64,000 nucleotides of DNA, taken from Histoplasma ohiense (Eukaryota > Ascomycota > Eurotiomycetes > Onygenales > Ajellomycetaceae). The position numbers were made by a program, and so were the translations under genes. The DNA is taken from contig JAEVHH010000004.1 of the NCBI GenBank assembly GCA_017607445.1, forward strand, positions 5,022,001 through 5,086,000, read 5' to 3'. Under the pieces are notes generated by a model. It made no database searches. It was not told the DNA's origin and was given only the letters and a program-made list of their open reading frames with translations. Below are positions 14,001-27,100 of the stretch, one piece after another (the first letter of the stretch is position 1; each line of letters starts with the position of its first letter).

Positions 14001-16170
14001 TGAGTATCGAGCATTGAGCATTGAGAAGGAGGAGGGCCATTCTCGGTGTAACTAATTATCGCGGGCCATTACATCGCACAAATACCGCATATACGCCGCA
14101 CAACAATGATGCGGCGGTTGGGTGCGGGAACGCTCGCCTGAAGGCGCATAACGATAGAACTGCCGCTTGCCCGGCGCCAACCAACATGAGAATCACAGAC
14201 AAGGGCGGCATACGCGTCCAGAGTGTATCACACAGCCGCCCACCCTCATAGCGTCAGTGATTGGGCAAACGCCCACGACGCCATCACAAGTTCACAACAC
14301 CAAAAGAAAAAAACACCCTTGCCGCCCAACCAATTCGGCTCTTCCACGCCCTTCCTCCTCGAGTCCTTGCTCAGCAAGGATTGTCGCTAGTGAAGGAAGG
14401 AAGCCAGGCATCTCTTACAAGGAATGCGAAGTGGCGAGGAATATGATATGCCTTGGTCGCATGTGATAGGATGGCGGGTCGCAAGGGGGGATGGCGCTAC
14501 AAGCCGGGAACAAGTTGCGGCAACATAGGAAGGGGCGCCATCGTCGCAGCGTCCGGCGGCCGCGCGAACCGTGGACCGCGCAAACGAGGCGTCTTTTGGC
14601 GAGCAGCGAGCGGCATGCGGGTACTGCAGCGCTACTGCGCCCGAGGCAGCGCTAAATTTTTGGTATTTTTGATTGGTATGTTTTTGGGGGCGGATGGATG
14701 CTGAGGGTGAGCGGTATCAATCATGATCCCAGCGAGCAACCCCACTCGTCGATTTTAAATCACGCGTCCATGGCCAACTCGGGGACTTGATGAAAAGCTG
14801 CAATGGAAAGAGGATGGTTGAGGATGAGAGGGCAATTGCGCTGCCCCCCTGGTTGTTGCATTTTAAACTCGGGGGATGTAACTCAGGTATTGACATCAAT
14901 GATTTGAGGGCCTCCGTCAGCCAAAGACGGGTTGTGACTGCCCCGTCATGCCCAACAGCAGAAAAACATGTTAATAGTTGCTCCACTCACACAACTCAAC
15001 AGCGTGCATTATCGGGAACAGAGAAAAACTATTGAACGAGGATATTTTTAAAGTTCAAGTGAGAAGTCCAAGTCAGCAAGGCAAGTCTGAGAGCGAACCC
15101 GAGGAAATCAGCTGGGTTAGAAGAAGCCCCTTGCTGCAAAGAAACGGGTTACAATATGTATTTTATCACTAATAGAACCAGCAACCAGGCCCGAAAATGC
15201 CGCAAACGGCACACACAGGAAGCAACTTTGGGCGATCCCATTCACAAACTCAAATCCCACAAGAGCAGTTTATCAATATCATTGGATGGGCGCTCGAAGA
15301 CATGGCCCATGGGTACAAGTCCATGTATGCTGGGTTCTTCCCTGGCTGCGTTCAGCGTTTCCCCTTTGCAACTGCTACGGAGGACAAAGCGGCAAGTCAG
15401 AGCGGTTGAGCTTAAGCGAAAGTGGGGGGGGGTCAATATTCGCGCTGACCGCTTGTCGCAGAACTCAGCCAGCGTCAAGACTTGGTTGGCGGTTGGCGAC
15501 TGGCGACTGGCGCCGTGCACCGCGACGAGAGACAAAAAGAATTCTCGCACATAGCGCGCCATGCGCCAGAGTTGCCTGATTGCCAACGATTGGAGGAAGA
15601 TGCGGGGATGAGTGATTGGCTGATTCCAAAACGACTATTTCTTGCTTGCGGCCTGGATCAGCGATGATGGGAAAAATCGTGCATGGATTCACATCATGCC
15701 AGACACAGGCTACTGAGTACTTGTTGCACACAGGACGGCCATTTTGCCAATGTGTTTTGATGAAAACCATGCTACGGCTATATGTGGAGGGCAACAAAAG
15801 GATTATTCATATTTACGCCCCCACGAAGTCACAGTGAATAATCGTCATAACCATCCTGTTGAGCAGACTGAGGCAAGTAGATGAGAACAGAAACGCATGA
15901 GCTGGCAGTTTCATCACCATGACCAAGACATCACTGTACGTACGTACTGTATCGTACGTGTGTAAGTCGCGTACGCGTACGGTACGTATACATACGTACC
16001 ATTGTGTCAAGCGCCTGTTCCGATGCAGCCATGGCGATGACGATGATGGTGATGGGGTCCATCTTGTTACAATGTGAGGAGTGTGTCGCGCCGAGCTGAG
16101 AAAGATTTTGCCCATTCCCATTCCCATCCCCTTTTCCCATTTCGCCTCTCGGGTCTGGCGCCAGACAGCC

Positions 16171-16198
16171 AGCAGTCAAATCACAGCAGTCAAATCAC
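16171..16198. repeat. Perfect 14-bp tandem duplication
   Basis: AGCAGTCAAATCAC occurs twice in direct succession (16171-16184, 16185-16198). Confidence 0.8.
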
Positions 16199-17589
16199 AG
16201 CGACCAAGAGTTTGGCTGATCACAAGCTTGCCAAGAAGGTATGGCTGTTGTACGATTGGGCGGTATGATAAGAATGGGGATTCTCGAAAAGACACGGCAC
16301 AGGCCGTGAGGTCTGCCAGCCTGAACGGCGCAAAAAACAAAAGGCAGAGAGCAGGGTTGGGGAGAGTGATCGAAATTCATGAATCAAGCTACCCAGGGGA
16401 CGGAAAATCCTTTTTTTTTTTTTTTTTTTTGAACTCGTCAGGGCGCCAGCGTTGACAGGGTTGGTATGTATGTCATGAGTTGGTTGGAAGGGTGCAACCA
16501 CTCTGGAGTTGAAAAATAATGCGTTTTAACAATAACATTTACTAGTATTTATTATTGGGAGACCTATAAGAAGAAATTCAAACTGCGCAGCTGCTTCAAT
16601 TCTGAATCAGTAGTTCATAGTCATCAATAATGCTTCCGATTCTGCTGGTGGAACAGGAATGCGGGCTGTGGCCCTGTACTGCGTAGGATGTGGGCGATGT
16701 CTGTGGTGGCACAGACCGCTCCCCTTTCGCTTGTTGGCGTCTGTTTGTGTTTTCAACCCATCCGACAGTCAAATCTATCGAGGATTTCAATGGCCAATGA
16801 GGCGGTGCAGCTGAAAATTATTCCTGAACACGGAAAGCTTACAGGATGGACCAGAGTATGCAGAAAGCCAATCCGACGTGCTGCGGCTGCTGCTTGCTCA
16901 GAATGGCCGACATCAATGGTATGACAGGTGGGTGCCTCGGAGTCCTGTGGTCAACGACAAGAGAAACAACAGGCAGACGGGTCCATCACCTGGCCGTCGA
17001 CTCCGGGTGGTGATAGGGCGGGCTGGCCGCTGTGGATGCAAGGAGGAGAGAATGCCTTGCCGCGCCAGAGGGGGATCGCTGCTGCACTCCCGAAGTCGCC
17101 GCAGGCTAACTTTGCCCATGGCGCATTATTATTCGTCTTACTATCGCTCTGCTGACCTTCCAAGTTACCGACGGAGCGGACAGGGTGTGGTGACATGATA
17201 TGACAGTACAAATGATACAAGGCACAGAGTACATGATCGTGATAACCAACTGAAGTGTGATACGTTGGCTCATCACGAAGAGACAAAGACGTGCAGTGGT
17301 GTCCGTTGTGGTATTATTTCCTCGACATGTTCAACAGAACTAGTGTACATGTCTGTACATGTACGTGTACGTTTACGATGTAAGACCTAGCCGCTCGAGA
17401 ATGGATCTGTTTCCTTTATTTTCGAACAGATCACAGATCACAGATGACCCAGCGTGATGCTGATGGGAGTCTCAGATTCTCAGTGCTTCCGGGGTTGGGT
17501 TCCAAGCCAAGACTCTCTTGCTTGCACGAAGAAGCTTGAACAAAAGAAAGAAAGAAACGAAAAGAAAAAATGCCGGGTAGGACCATATC

Positions 17590-17613
17590 AGCGATTCAGC
17601 GATTCAGCGATTC
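17590..17613. repeat. Three tandem 8-bp units AGCGATTC
   Basis: The unit AGCGATTC is repeated at 17590, 17598 and 17606, followed after a gap by more GCGATT-like words up to about 17645. Confidence 0.75.
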
Positions 17614-18216
17614 AGGCCTGATTGGGCGCGATTCGCGATTTCGCTCAAGACGTCTTGGCGAAGAATTCGTCCAGATTTCCTTTTCTGTGGCTGCCAACAT
17701 GGTCTAGTGGTCTTTAGACGCTGGTTTGGCCGTTCTCTGACATGGGCGGAAGCCATGAGAGGAAGGGGGCCCGAGGGCGCTGCTGAGTGGAACAATGGCT
17801 CCCAAGTTCCCCAAAGCCAAAAACAATATTCCAAGAGGAGGGTGCTCGTATGCGGCAAATAGTCGATCCTGCCTCGGCGCCCCAGATGATCACGAGATGT
17901 CTTCTTCTCTGCTCGATGTTCTCGTGGGGGGACGAATGGTAGATGAGAGGTAAGGGCCGGGAGGACGGGGATACGACGCCACTTGTTTTAGCCGTTGGCG
18001 CATAATGATGATAATGATGAGGTTCTTTTTCCAGGGCCCCTTCAAGCTCCCACTCCTTCCCACAATTTGAGTATTGTTGTCGCGCTTAGATCCTGATTCC
18101 TGAATTAACCCCCCAGTTTCAACGGATAGATCAGATTAGCCCTTGTTGTGCCGGGTGCGATTGTAAGGCTCGCAGTTTTCAGCCTCTGTAGCTCTCATTC
18201 TCATTCCTTTTCTTCT

Positions 18217-18217
18217 G

Positions 18218-18248
<31 letters not shown>
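18217..18248. repeat. (TTC)n microsatellite
   Basis: Uninterrupted CTT/TTC trinucleotides. They generate lysine-rich frames on the minus strand that are not genes. Confidence 0.85.
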
Positions 18249-19101
18249 TTGTTGTTGTTACTATCTCCGCTATTGTTCATTCCGTTGTGGCTGGATAGTT
18301 GAAAAAACCGCAGCGACAAACTGACTGGGAATACATGACGATACGGTACATACACCAATACAGATGCATACATACCCGTACAGAGTAATCCCAGGATGAA
18401 ACCTCCAGGTCTAGCACAGACGCTGCCAGGGTGAGCTGAGGCACCTGGTTCGAGAGCAAAAAGGTGACTCAGGGAACAAGACATCCTGATCCTTGTCTAG
18501 TACGCAGGCATTGCGAATCCGCGACTCAGGGCTAGTTACTAGTTACGAATCGTAAGGCCGCCCCAGGGCTTCGACACGAACCCCCGCTCCCCGCCGCCCA
18601 ACCATGGGCCTGGGCAGCGGCGGCCAATCCCTGGCGCAAGCGACAGCCGAAACGAAACGATACAGACGCCCGTCCCCACCCACCCAGCCGCCCACGGGCT
18701 GCGACTGCCACTGCCCGGCGGCCAACCAGCACCGGCAGCGTCGGGGGCTGTGTGACTGGCACTTACCGCCATGTAACGCCCAGGCCAGGAAGCCGGTCGG
18801 CCATCATACGCAGTGAGCACCAGCAAGAGTAGTAGCCGCTCTCTGGGGGGGGGGTAGAAGCAGCAGTAGCAGTAGCAGCAGTAGCAGCAGTAGCAGTATT
18901 GGCAGTGGTCGCAGCAGTAGTGCGTCAAGCGTAGTCAGAAGCGCCGGAGGAGGAAACCCGCTATCTGCGTTCCTCTTTTCCATGCTTTTCCCATGCGCTC
19001 TGCCTGCTCCTCGTCCCTTCTCCCCTTCTGCCTCTTTCCTGCTTGTTTCCTTGCTTCCTTGCCTTCTCGACTCCTTCGATATTCGCCCCCTTTCCCGCCA
19101 C

Positions 19102-19165
19102 CGTTCCTGTTCTCGTTCCTGTTCTCGTTCCTGTTCTCGTGCCTGTTCTCGTGCCTGTTCCCTGT
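19102..19165. repeat. 12-bp minisatellite GTTCCTGTTCTC, about five copies
   Basis: Tandem copies of GTTCCTGTTCTC, later ones with G in place of T (GTGCCTGTTCTC), inside the pyrimidine-rich leader of the Zn2Cys6 gene. Confidence 0.8.
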
Positions 19166-19814
19166 CTCGTTCCCCGTGTCCGGGCCTCCTCGCTTCATCG
19201 CTTGTCTGGCGCCTCTCTCGTCTCGCTGTTCCGCGAATAGATCTTGTCCTTGTCCTGCTCCAAACCACGCTTCCTCCCCCAACAATCCATTCCGTCCGCC
19301 ATTGCGTCAACTGTGCTGTGCTTTGCCGTGCTTTGCCGTGCTTTTATTTTTCCCTTATTCCTGGTTCTTCTCCCGATCGAGGTTGGGAAATATCCTGTCC
19401 GAACCCACGCGCCCAGACTTTTCCCTCCTCCCCGCGAGTGTTTCTTCAATTCTCCCCTCCAATCTTCACTTTTCACTCACATTCATTTTGCGTCAAGAGC
19501 ACTCCTTCTCAAGCCTGGTTGTTGGTTGTATGTTCTGTTGTTCCGTTCTCAGTATAGTGTTGTGTGTGTTGGCTTTGCGTACATCGGAAACTTCGAAGCG
19601 CCAACCACCACCACAACCACCACACGTCCCAGCTGTTTGGAAACGATCTGACGACGACAAGTTAACATCCGCCCCTCTTGGATCGCTTTCATTCCGTCAA
19701 TCTTATCTCGAGCATCTATCGAAATATTCATTGGCGTGATACCACCTATCTCCCCTCATTTCCTTTCGACTCGGATCCTTCCATCGGGCAAACTCTGCTA
19801 CTACACCGAAAAAA

Positions 19815-22130
19815 ATGTCCGCTGTCGCATCCGTCCCAGCGGTCAATGGAAACCATGATTCCAGTAAAGACTCCAATCCTGAACATAGCCCGTCACGGTT
19901 CACCGCTGTAAATGGGAGAGACCAGGGTTCGCTGCCTTCTCATAACAACAACAGCAACAACAGCAGCAACAGCAGCAACAACAGCAGCAGCAACGGCAAC
20001 AGCAACAATACCAATAACAGCAATCCTAGTTATACCGGGCCGACTGAGAACAATTCCACTGCAGCTCATAACGAAGAACCATCCGTGAATGCCCCCACGG
20101 AGCGCGATCGCGCTTCAAGGGATTCCGTGACGCCGTCCCACCAACCAGAACAACCCGGAGAATCCGCAAATCTCTCAACCCAGGATCCCGAACCCACCTA
20201 CGTCGCTTCCGATGGGCTATCATCCCCCAATACAAATCGAAATAAGCGAAAGCGTTCAGAATCGGGTCAAACTTCTCCATCCTCGTACCAGGAAAACCAC
20301 AGCGTTTCTACGAGTCCTGTTCCCCAACCCAATCCTCAAATTCAAGGCGCTGGCCCGAATGGCGCGAGTCATATGCAATCGACATCGGAAGCGGATGCAG
20401 CGGCTAGGAAAGCTAGGCAAGCATATTCGGCAGTCCCGGAGCGGAGTGTCAGCGTTCAATCGACAGGCAACACCTCTCCCTGGGATAACTACGATGCGCA
20501 ACTGGCGAATCATGCACAACTCGGTCACCAGCCTATTGATTCTTCGGATGCGCAGCTCGCGGAAGCTCTTCAGCGTGATGTCCAGGGCCCTGAACATGCC
20601 GCAAAGATTTGGTCGATAGTACCCGAGGGTGAATCTGCTAACGAATCCCGCAAATTCACCCTTTCCGACACACCCCCGCAAGAACGGCCCATTGGCCCTG
20701 TACAAGTTGGTCCGAAGAGGAAACGGGTTTTCAGCAACCGCACAAAGACGGGCTGCATGACCTGCAGGAGGAGAAAGAAAAAATGCGATGAACAGCATCC
20801 TGCTTGTAAGTCTCGACTGCCCTAAACAGTTTACGCAAGCCGTCGTACATTATTGCTTCTCGTACTTTCCCAAATCAACAGATGTTCTAACAGTTGGTTT
20901 TGTTAAACAGGTAATAACTGTTTGCGCGGTGGCTTTTTATGCGAAGGTTATTCGTCCCGAAGCACTTGGCAGAAGCCCTCTACTTCCAAAGCCCCTGTTC
21001 CACTCCAAGCCAAAGATGGCTATTCCGAGGTACCTCATTACATTCCCGACATGAGCCCCCAGAGACACGATAGGGCTCCTGCTGCAATACCTACAAATAA
21101 TGGCAAGTCTAGACCTATCCCCGTAGACGAAATCGAGCATGTTCATGTTCCCTCGCAACACATCACAAGTGTGGCTGGCGTGGGATCTAGAGGTTCGTGG
21201 TCGAATGTTACCTGGCCGTCTGGTCCCTCATCTTTCACGCCGGAACATCCTGCCCAAAGACAATCTCGAGATGGTCCTGGTATTAATAAGATTTCTCGTG
21301 CAGAGCAACCAAAATCCGATTATCATTCCGCACTGCGGGAAATGTCCCATGGCGCTCCACATCAGAAGCGTGGAATGCCCGTCTTTCAAGGCAATATCGA
21401 CCAGCGTCCGAAACACCAACAACAACAACAACAACAACAACCCCACGTTGACGCTACCAACTACCCGGCTCAAGCTCGGTTAGCTCTTAACATGGAGTCC
21501 CACGTGGCATTCGAGGTAACCAAGACCGAGAAGGAGAAAATGCTTGCCGGGGAACCGTACCAGAATTATTTTGACCCACAGCTCAACCGAGAGCGAGAAC
21601 GGTGCAAGGCTGCGTTATGGCGATACAATAACGCGAGCAATCCGAATCTAGGAATTAGCCCGGATGAGCGCCGGCGACTCCTACAACAAGTCCTAATGCC
21701 TCCATTAGACCCGCAAGCCGAGCCGAGCCCCAATACCCCCGTAGGATCCTTGGGGCCTTGTGCCATTGTCGAAACGCCTTTCAACTGTCATTTCGGCTAC
21801 AACATCAACATCGGGGAAGACGTACTGATATCTGAAAACTGTCTGCTCGCGGATGATTGCCCGATCAACATAGGTGCGCACACATGGATCGGCCCCAACG
21901 TCACGATCCTAGGATCCATGGCGATGGGAAGCATGCTGGATCGCAAGGGCTCTCGCAGCAAGTACCAGGGCCGCCCTGTCGTTATTGCTGAGGACTGTTG
22001 GATTGGCGCTGGGGCTACGATTTTACCCGGTGTGAGTCTCGGGAGGGGTGCGTATATTGCCCCGGGAGAAGTTGTCAAGCAACAAATACTGCCGTACGGT
22101 TTCCAAGGGTTGAAACCTAATTTCCCTTAA
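19815..22130 (+). CDS. Zn(II)2Cys6 protein fused to a maltose-acetyltransferase-like (Mac plus hexapeptide) module
   Basis: Exons 19815-20805 and 20911-22130 (GTAAGT..AACAG) give 736 residues. Residues 1-310 are disordered, with an Asn/Ser-rich run at about 45-75 and the basic stretch PKRKRVFSNRTKTG. A complete fungal binuclear zinc cluster follows: C314, C317, C324, C331, C334 and C341 (CX2CX6CX6CX2CX6C). The intron splits C331, and splicing is needed to build the finger. After a linker with a poly-Gln tract, residues about 533-590 match the Mac domain (TEKEKMLAGEPYQ.., RERCKAALWRYNN). Residues about 626-736 form left-handed beta-helix hexapeptide repeats (GYNINIGEDVLIS, VVIAEDCWIGAGATILPG). 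Maltose and galactoside acetyltransferases use a histidine in a THP-type loop; here that position, near residues 665-670, reads LGSMAMGSMLDRKGS. Catalysis is therefore doubtful. The likely role is a DNA-binding regulator with a trimerising or ligand-sensing domain (inference). Confidence 0.88.
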
Positions 22131-24173
22131 ATATTGTTATACACGTATGTATGTATGATATTTAGTGGCTACCCTCGTTCAACAACCGGAGACACGACAT
22201 TGCCGTCGTTTGAAATTGTCCATTTCAAAGTCTGCACCCCCCCCCTTTCCCTCCAGCAATCGAATTCTAGCTAGCTAGCTCCAATGCTCGATTTGTAAGG
22301 GGTTAATATTAGCTTATTGTGTTTGACCCCTCTTTTCAAGCCGTTGGTTATCTCGTTCTTTTACGTTTCTCGCTCTCTCTACACTCTCTTTTTACATGGT
22401 ATTTTCACTGCTATTTATTGGTTTTTTTTTAAATTGTTTTCCTTTCGGAGTTTTTTTTTTTTTTTGGAGTTTTTTTTCTTTCTTTTTAAAAGACGTTTTT
22501 TCTCGATTGTTGCGTTGCCACTTCATCTCCCCGTACTACACTCGTCCCTTTTCCTGCTTATACACAACACCACGTTCGATGCGTTTCTATTCAGTGTTCG
22601 AGCACTTCACCACCCATCCCATGCTTTAAAAAAAGAAGAAAAGAAAGAAAAAAACCGTCCATTTACCTTTTGGCTTTTTACTGTTGCCGAAATGAAATTG
22701 CCGTCGGTTGATAGCAGACCAATCGTCACTCCTCCCCTCACCGGGAGGAGCCCCTTTATCCGTACCGTCTACATGCGTTTTATCTGCCTCTCTCTCTTTC
22801 TTTTTGCCTGTTTGATTGACTGATGATATGATGTGCGATTACTCTTCATGTTTCATGGTTAACGTTTTGGATTCGTTGAGAGAAACGAATTGTATATAGC
22901 TGAGTATGATTTGTGCCAGAGCTGATGGATGAGGATGAACGTTAACGGCCTCGGTTCTCAAATGGGGTTTTCTTTCGTTTATAAATTATAACAATCAAGT
23001 GTGGAATTCTGCTACGTGGGTTTTAATCTTGCGATCTAACAGAAGCCGACAGGTTATACTATATATATCCTTTTTGTTTTCTGCTTTTGCGTCGGTTTCT
23101 GCTCTTTACCAAGGTTGAAGGTGGTGGTGGCCTATGACGGGATTCCAGCGGCGTATATAGATCTGCTTGGTCTACTCTATGGTAGAGGATAATCAATCAC
23201 CTTTTTTTATTCCAGACAGCAAAAATCAAGATGAACTATCCGAATTTAATCCCCGCTTGTCATGTATATACGTCTCCAACAGCAGAACAGAAGAAGAGGG
23301 GCAACAGATCGATCAGCGGCTGACTAAGCTGCACCCCTCAGCCCAGCAGCCCAAGCCTTGTTTGCATTTCCCAATCAACTCCGCCTGTTCGCTGTCCCAA
23401 GAGTTAGCACAAACCTCATTTCTCGTCTCTTCCTTTCTCCTTCTCTCCCATTCTCATCGCGCGTTGCTTAGTTCTCTTTGCTACTCTCTTTTCTCACTGT
23501 CAACTCTCTTCTTCTCCCCCCCTTCCAACCCGCTTTGATATCCTAGGCCCGTTGTATCTGACCCACCTGCCCGTGTTTCGCGTTCCACATTCGGTATGTT
23601 CACCTACCTTAGTTTCGGCAGACACCGCTTTGACAGCGGTTTCCAGCTGCTACATACACCACAACACCAACGCTGACAAGCCTCACCGTTCTGTTTCAAA
23701 GGGGCTCCCCAGGCAAACGGGGCTCAGGGCTGAACGCCTCCCGACAAATAGATACCCAATTGCGAAAATCGGCAAACTTCCTCTTCCCCTCCCCCCCCCA
23801 ACCACCCTGGCGGTTCTCCCCTCGACAAAACCATAGCTCCAGTTCCCGTTCCAGCACCTTTGCTCTTTGCGACCTTTAAAAAGGAAAAATCGGAGTCTTA
23901 TCTTTTCTTTCTTTCCCTTTTCTTCTTTAATACAAGGGGGGAAAGAAAGCAAAGAAAAGCATCTGCAGCTCCTCCGTGCAATCTCCGCCCTTGGCCACCA
24001 GAAAGGAATAGAAAAAGACACCGAGTTACCAAATATAACGGACAGAATCCCTCACCTCCCAAGATTCTAGACAGCTTCTGTTGAGTGGGCACGCCCCCTG
24101 CTTCTGCCGTCCTTTTTTTTTTTTTTGTGTGTGTTTGTTTGTTGTTGTTTTTTAATCTTGGGGGGGGCGCGGC
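22131..24173. other. Intergenic, 2.0 kb before CRM1
   Basis: T-rich runs (22420-22500) and CT-rich tracts dominate; the stretch contains the 3' flank of the Zn2Cys6 gene and the CRM1 leader and promoter. Open frames at 22317-22823 and 23167-23538 are low complexity. No gene seen. Confidence 0.55.
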
Positions 24174-27100
24174 ATGTCGTTTTCAATCACAGAGCTAGAT
24201 AATACGGTTCGGGCCTTCTATGAAGGGAAAGGTGATGTTGTATGTGTTCTTCTTTATATTTTTATTTTCTATCTTCTTCTTCCCTTTTGTTTCAAAATTT
24301 TGGTCCTATCTCCAGATCTATATCGATAGATACAATGGACAACTCCCACAAAAGGGATAAGGGGAAGCAACGAACGAGTCCCAGAGGAGGAGGAGCTTCT
24401 TCAAGCGTGTGGCATTTTGCTAATTACTTTTCTGTCTTATGCAGCAAAAACAAGCCGAATATGCCTTGACTGAGGTGACTATCCCATCCCTGCCCGCCAC
24501 TTCTTCTTGACCCTCCCCGGTTCGATTTGATATTTGGTGAAACGGCTTTTTGTCTGACAAAACTTTGGGGAAACTACAGTTCAAGCAAAATCCCGATGCA
24601 TGGCTCGTCGTCGCAGACATCCTTCAACAATCCGGATATGTCTACACGAAATGTAAAAAATGACCTCGTTCAGCTCTTGCATTATTCTACGCGTCTGGGG
24701 GACATGTTGTGGGCTAATTTGTTGCCATAGATCTCGGTTTACAGGTATTGGATGATCTTATCACGACAAGATGGAATATCCTTCCGCTTGTGCAACGTCA
24801 AGGTAGCTAGATATTCCCATCTTGTCTATCTTTTTCCTTCGTCTTTATTTGCCGTGGCTAAATTTTAACCTGCATTACCAGGTATCCGCAATTTTATCTG
24901 CGAGTGCATCATCGAGCATTCCAATACGGAGGAGAAACTAAAGAACGAAAGGGCATTCCTTAACAAGCTCAATCTCGTGCTGGTATCCATATTGAAACAG
25001 GATTGGCCGGATAACTGGCCGAATTTCATCAAAGAGATCACCGAGGCATCTCCTGCCAATCTGTCTGTTTGTGAGAATAACATGGCCATATTCCGGCTGC
25101 TGTCGGAAGAAGTGTTCGATTTCTCTCAGGACCAGATGATCTCCGAAAAGGCCAAGCGCCTGAAGACGGCGATGTGCAATGAATTCCCCCTGGTCTTCAA
25201 CCTCTTTTCCCAAATTCTGGCAGAAGCGCACCAGAGCAGTCTCATCAAAGCCACGTTAGAAACATTACTTCGCTTTTTGAACTGGATTCCGCTAGGATAT
25301 GCCTTCGATCAGAAGATCATCAGCAAATTGCTTGAGAGGTTTTTGATGGTGCCCGATTTCATGAACTTGACACTCAAGTGTCTAACAGAGATTGGGAGTG
25401 TGCAAATTGGGTCGCAGTATCTGTTTGACGAGACGCTTGTGCAGATGTTTACGAATACGATGGTGAAGGTATCGGAAATGATCCCCTCGCCGATGGATCT
25501 CAAGCAAACATATGCCACGAGCAACTCTCGTGAACAAGAGTTTATTCTGAATTTAACCCTCTTCCTTTGTAACTTCTTCAGCGTTCACCTAAATGTAGGT
25601 TTTAACCCTTTCATCTAACCCGCAGTCTTTTCTGGTGATTGAAGATCCTAATGCAGATCCTAATGCTGACTGTTCCTGATACCTCATTCATTCTTTTTTA
25701 TTTTTAGCTCCTCGAAAAACTACCCGATACCAACATCCTCATCCGTGCGCATTATTACCTTATCTGCATTAGCAAGATCGATGACAGGGAAATTTTCAAG
25801 ATCTGCCTCGAGTACTGGACAAAGCTAGTGCAGGAATTGTATGAGGAAATGCAACAGCTCCCGATCACAGATATCAACCCCTTAGTCAATATGGGCGTCA
25901 GCGGCCTGTCGAATGGAGGGGCTCCGAATCCTAGTACCCTAGCCAACTACCCCCTCCGAAAACACAAATATCAGGAAGTCCTATCAGAGCTGAGGGTAGT
26001 GATGATAGAGAAGATGGTGAGGCCTGAGGAAGTTCTAATCGTGGAAAACGATGAGGGCGAAATTGTGCGTGAGTTCGTCAAAGAGAGTGACACCATTCAG
26101 CTCTACAAGACCACGCGGGAGTGTCTGGTATACCTCACCCATCTGGACGTGGTGGACACTGAAAACATTATGGCGGATAAATTGGCCAAGCAAGTGGACG
26201 GCTCCGAATGGTCATGGGCGAACTGCAATACGCTGTGCTGGGCGATCGGCTCCATATCCGGCGCGATGAATGAGGAGACCGAAAAACGCTTTCTCGTCAC
26301 CGTTATCAAAGACCTGCTTGGCCTGACGGAAATGAAACGGGGCAAAGACAACAAGGCTGTCGTGGCGAGTAATATCATGTACATAGTTGGACAGTATCCT
26401 CGGTTTTTAAAGGCGCATTGGAAATTTTTGAAGACGGTAGTGAACAAACTGTTCGAGTTCATGCACGAGACGCATGAAGGTGAGTCTTTTCGATCCCTGA
26501 TCCCCAGCAAAGAAAAGGAGCTCATATGAAAAATAAAAATTCAATAGGTGTCCAGGATATGGCCTGCGATACGTTTATCAAAATCGCCAACAAGTGCAAG
26601 CGCCATTTCGTCGCTCTTCAACCTGGCGAAAGCGAGCCGTTTATCGAAGAAATCGTCCGAACTATGCGGAAAATCACTTGCGACCTCTCCCCACAACAAA
26701 TTCATACCTTCTACGAGGCCTGTGGCTATATGATTTCAGCGCAGGGCCAGAAGAGCCTTCAAGATCGGCTGATTGAGAACCTTATGGCGCTTCCGAATTC
26801 AGCCTGGGATGCGATTATCAGCCAAGCCACGCAGAATCCATCCATTCTGGAAGATCCGGAGACCATCAAGATTATTGGTAATATTATGAAGACGAACGTT
26901 GCCGCATGTTCGTCAATTGGGAGTTTCTTCGACTCACAGATAGGCCGTATCTATCATGATATGCTCAATATGTATAGAGCGACAAGCCCACTTATATCTG
27001 ATGCTGTTGCGAGGGGTGGTGAGTTCTTTTTCTTGTTTTAATAGCTAATTATGAGTTTGTCTGATATTAATCCCATTTTTTACCATTCAGGAGAAAATGC

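Larger units (their letters stand above)
11010..19814. other. Gene-free stretch, 8.8 kb
   Basis: No frame here shows family motifs, and the longer frames arise from repeats. It contains GTACGGAGTAC (11971-11981), tandem CTCCGTA (13004-13018), a GC-rich block near 14500-14660, a GTAC-rich tract (about 15936-16000), a perfect 14-bp tandem duplication (16171-16198), a T20 run (16411-16430), GTACATGTAC (17355-17364), three AGCGATTC units (17590-17613), (TTC)n (about 18217-18248), an AGC/AGT tract (about 18857-18898) and a pyrimidine-rich stretch from about 19000 to 19800. The last is probably the long 5' leader and promoter of the next gene. An undetected non-coding RNA is possible. Confidence 0.5.

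Noticed and set aside
18804..19740. Long overlapping frames on both strands (up to 248 codons)
   Set aside because: They arise from CT-rich minisatellite sequence in the probable leader of the Zn2Cys6 gene; Cys/Ser/Leu- or Arg/Glu-only composition.
22317..23538. Phe- and Ser-rich frames between the fusion gene and CRM1
   Set aside because: T- and CT-rich non-coding sequence; no motif or splice support.
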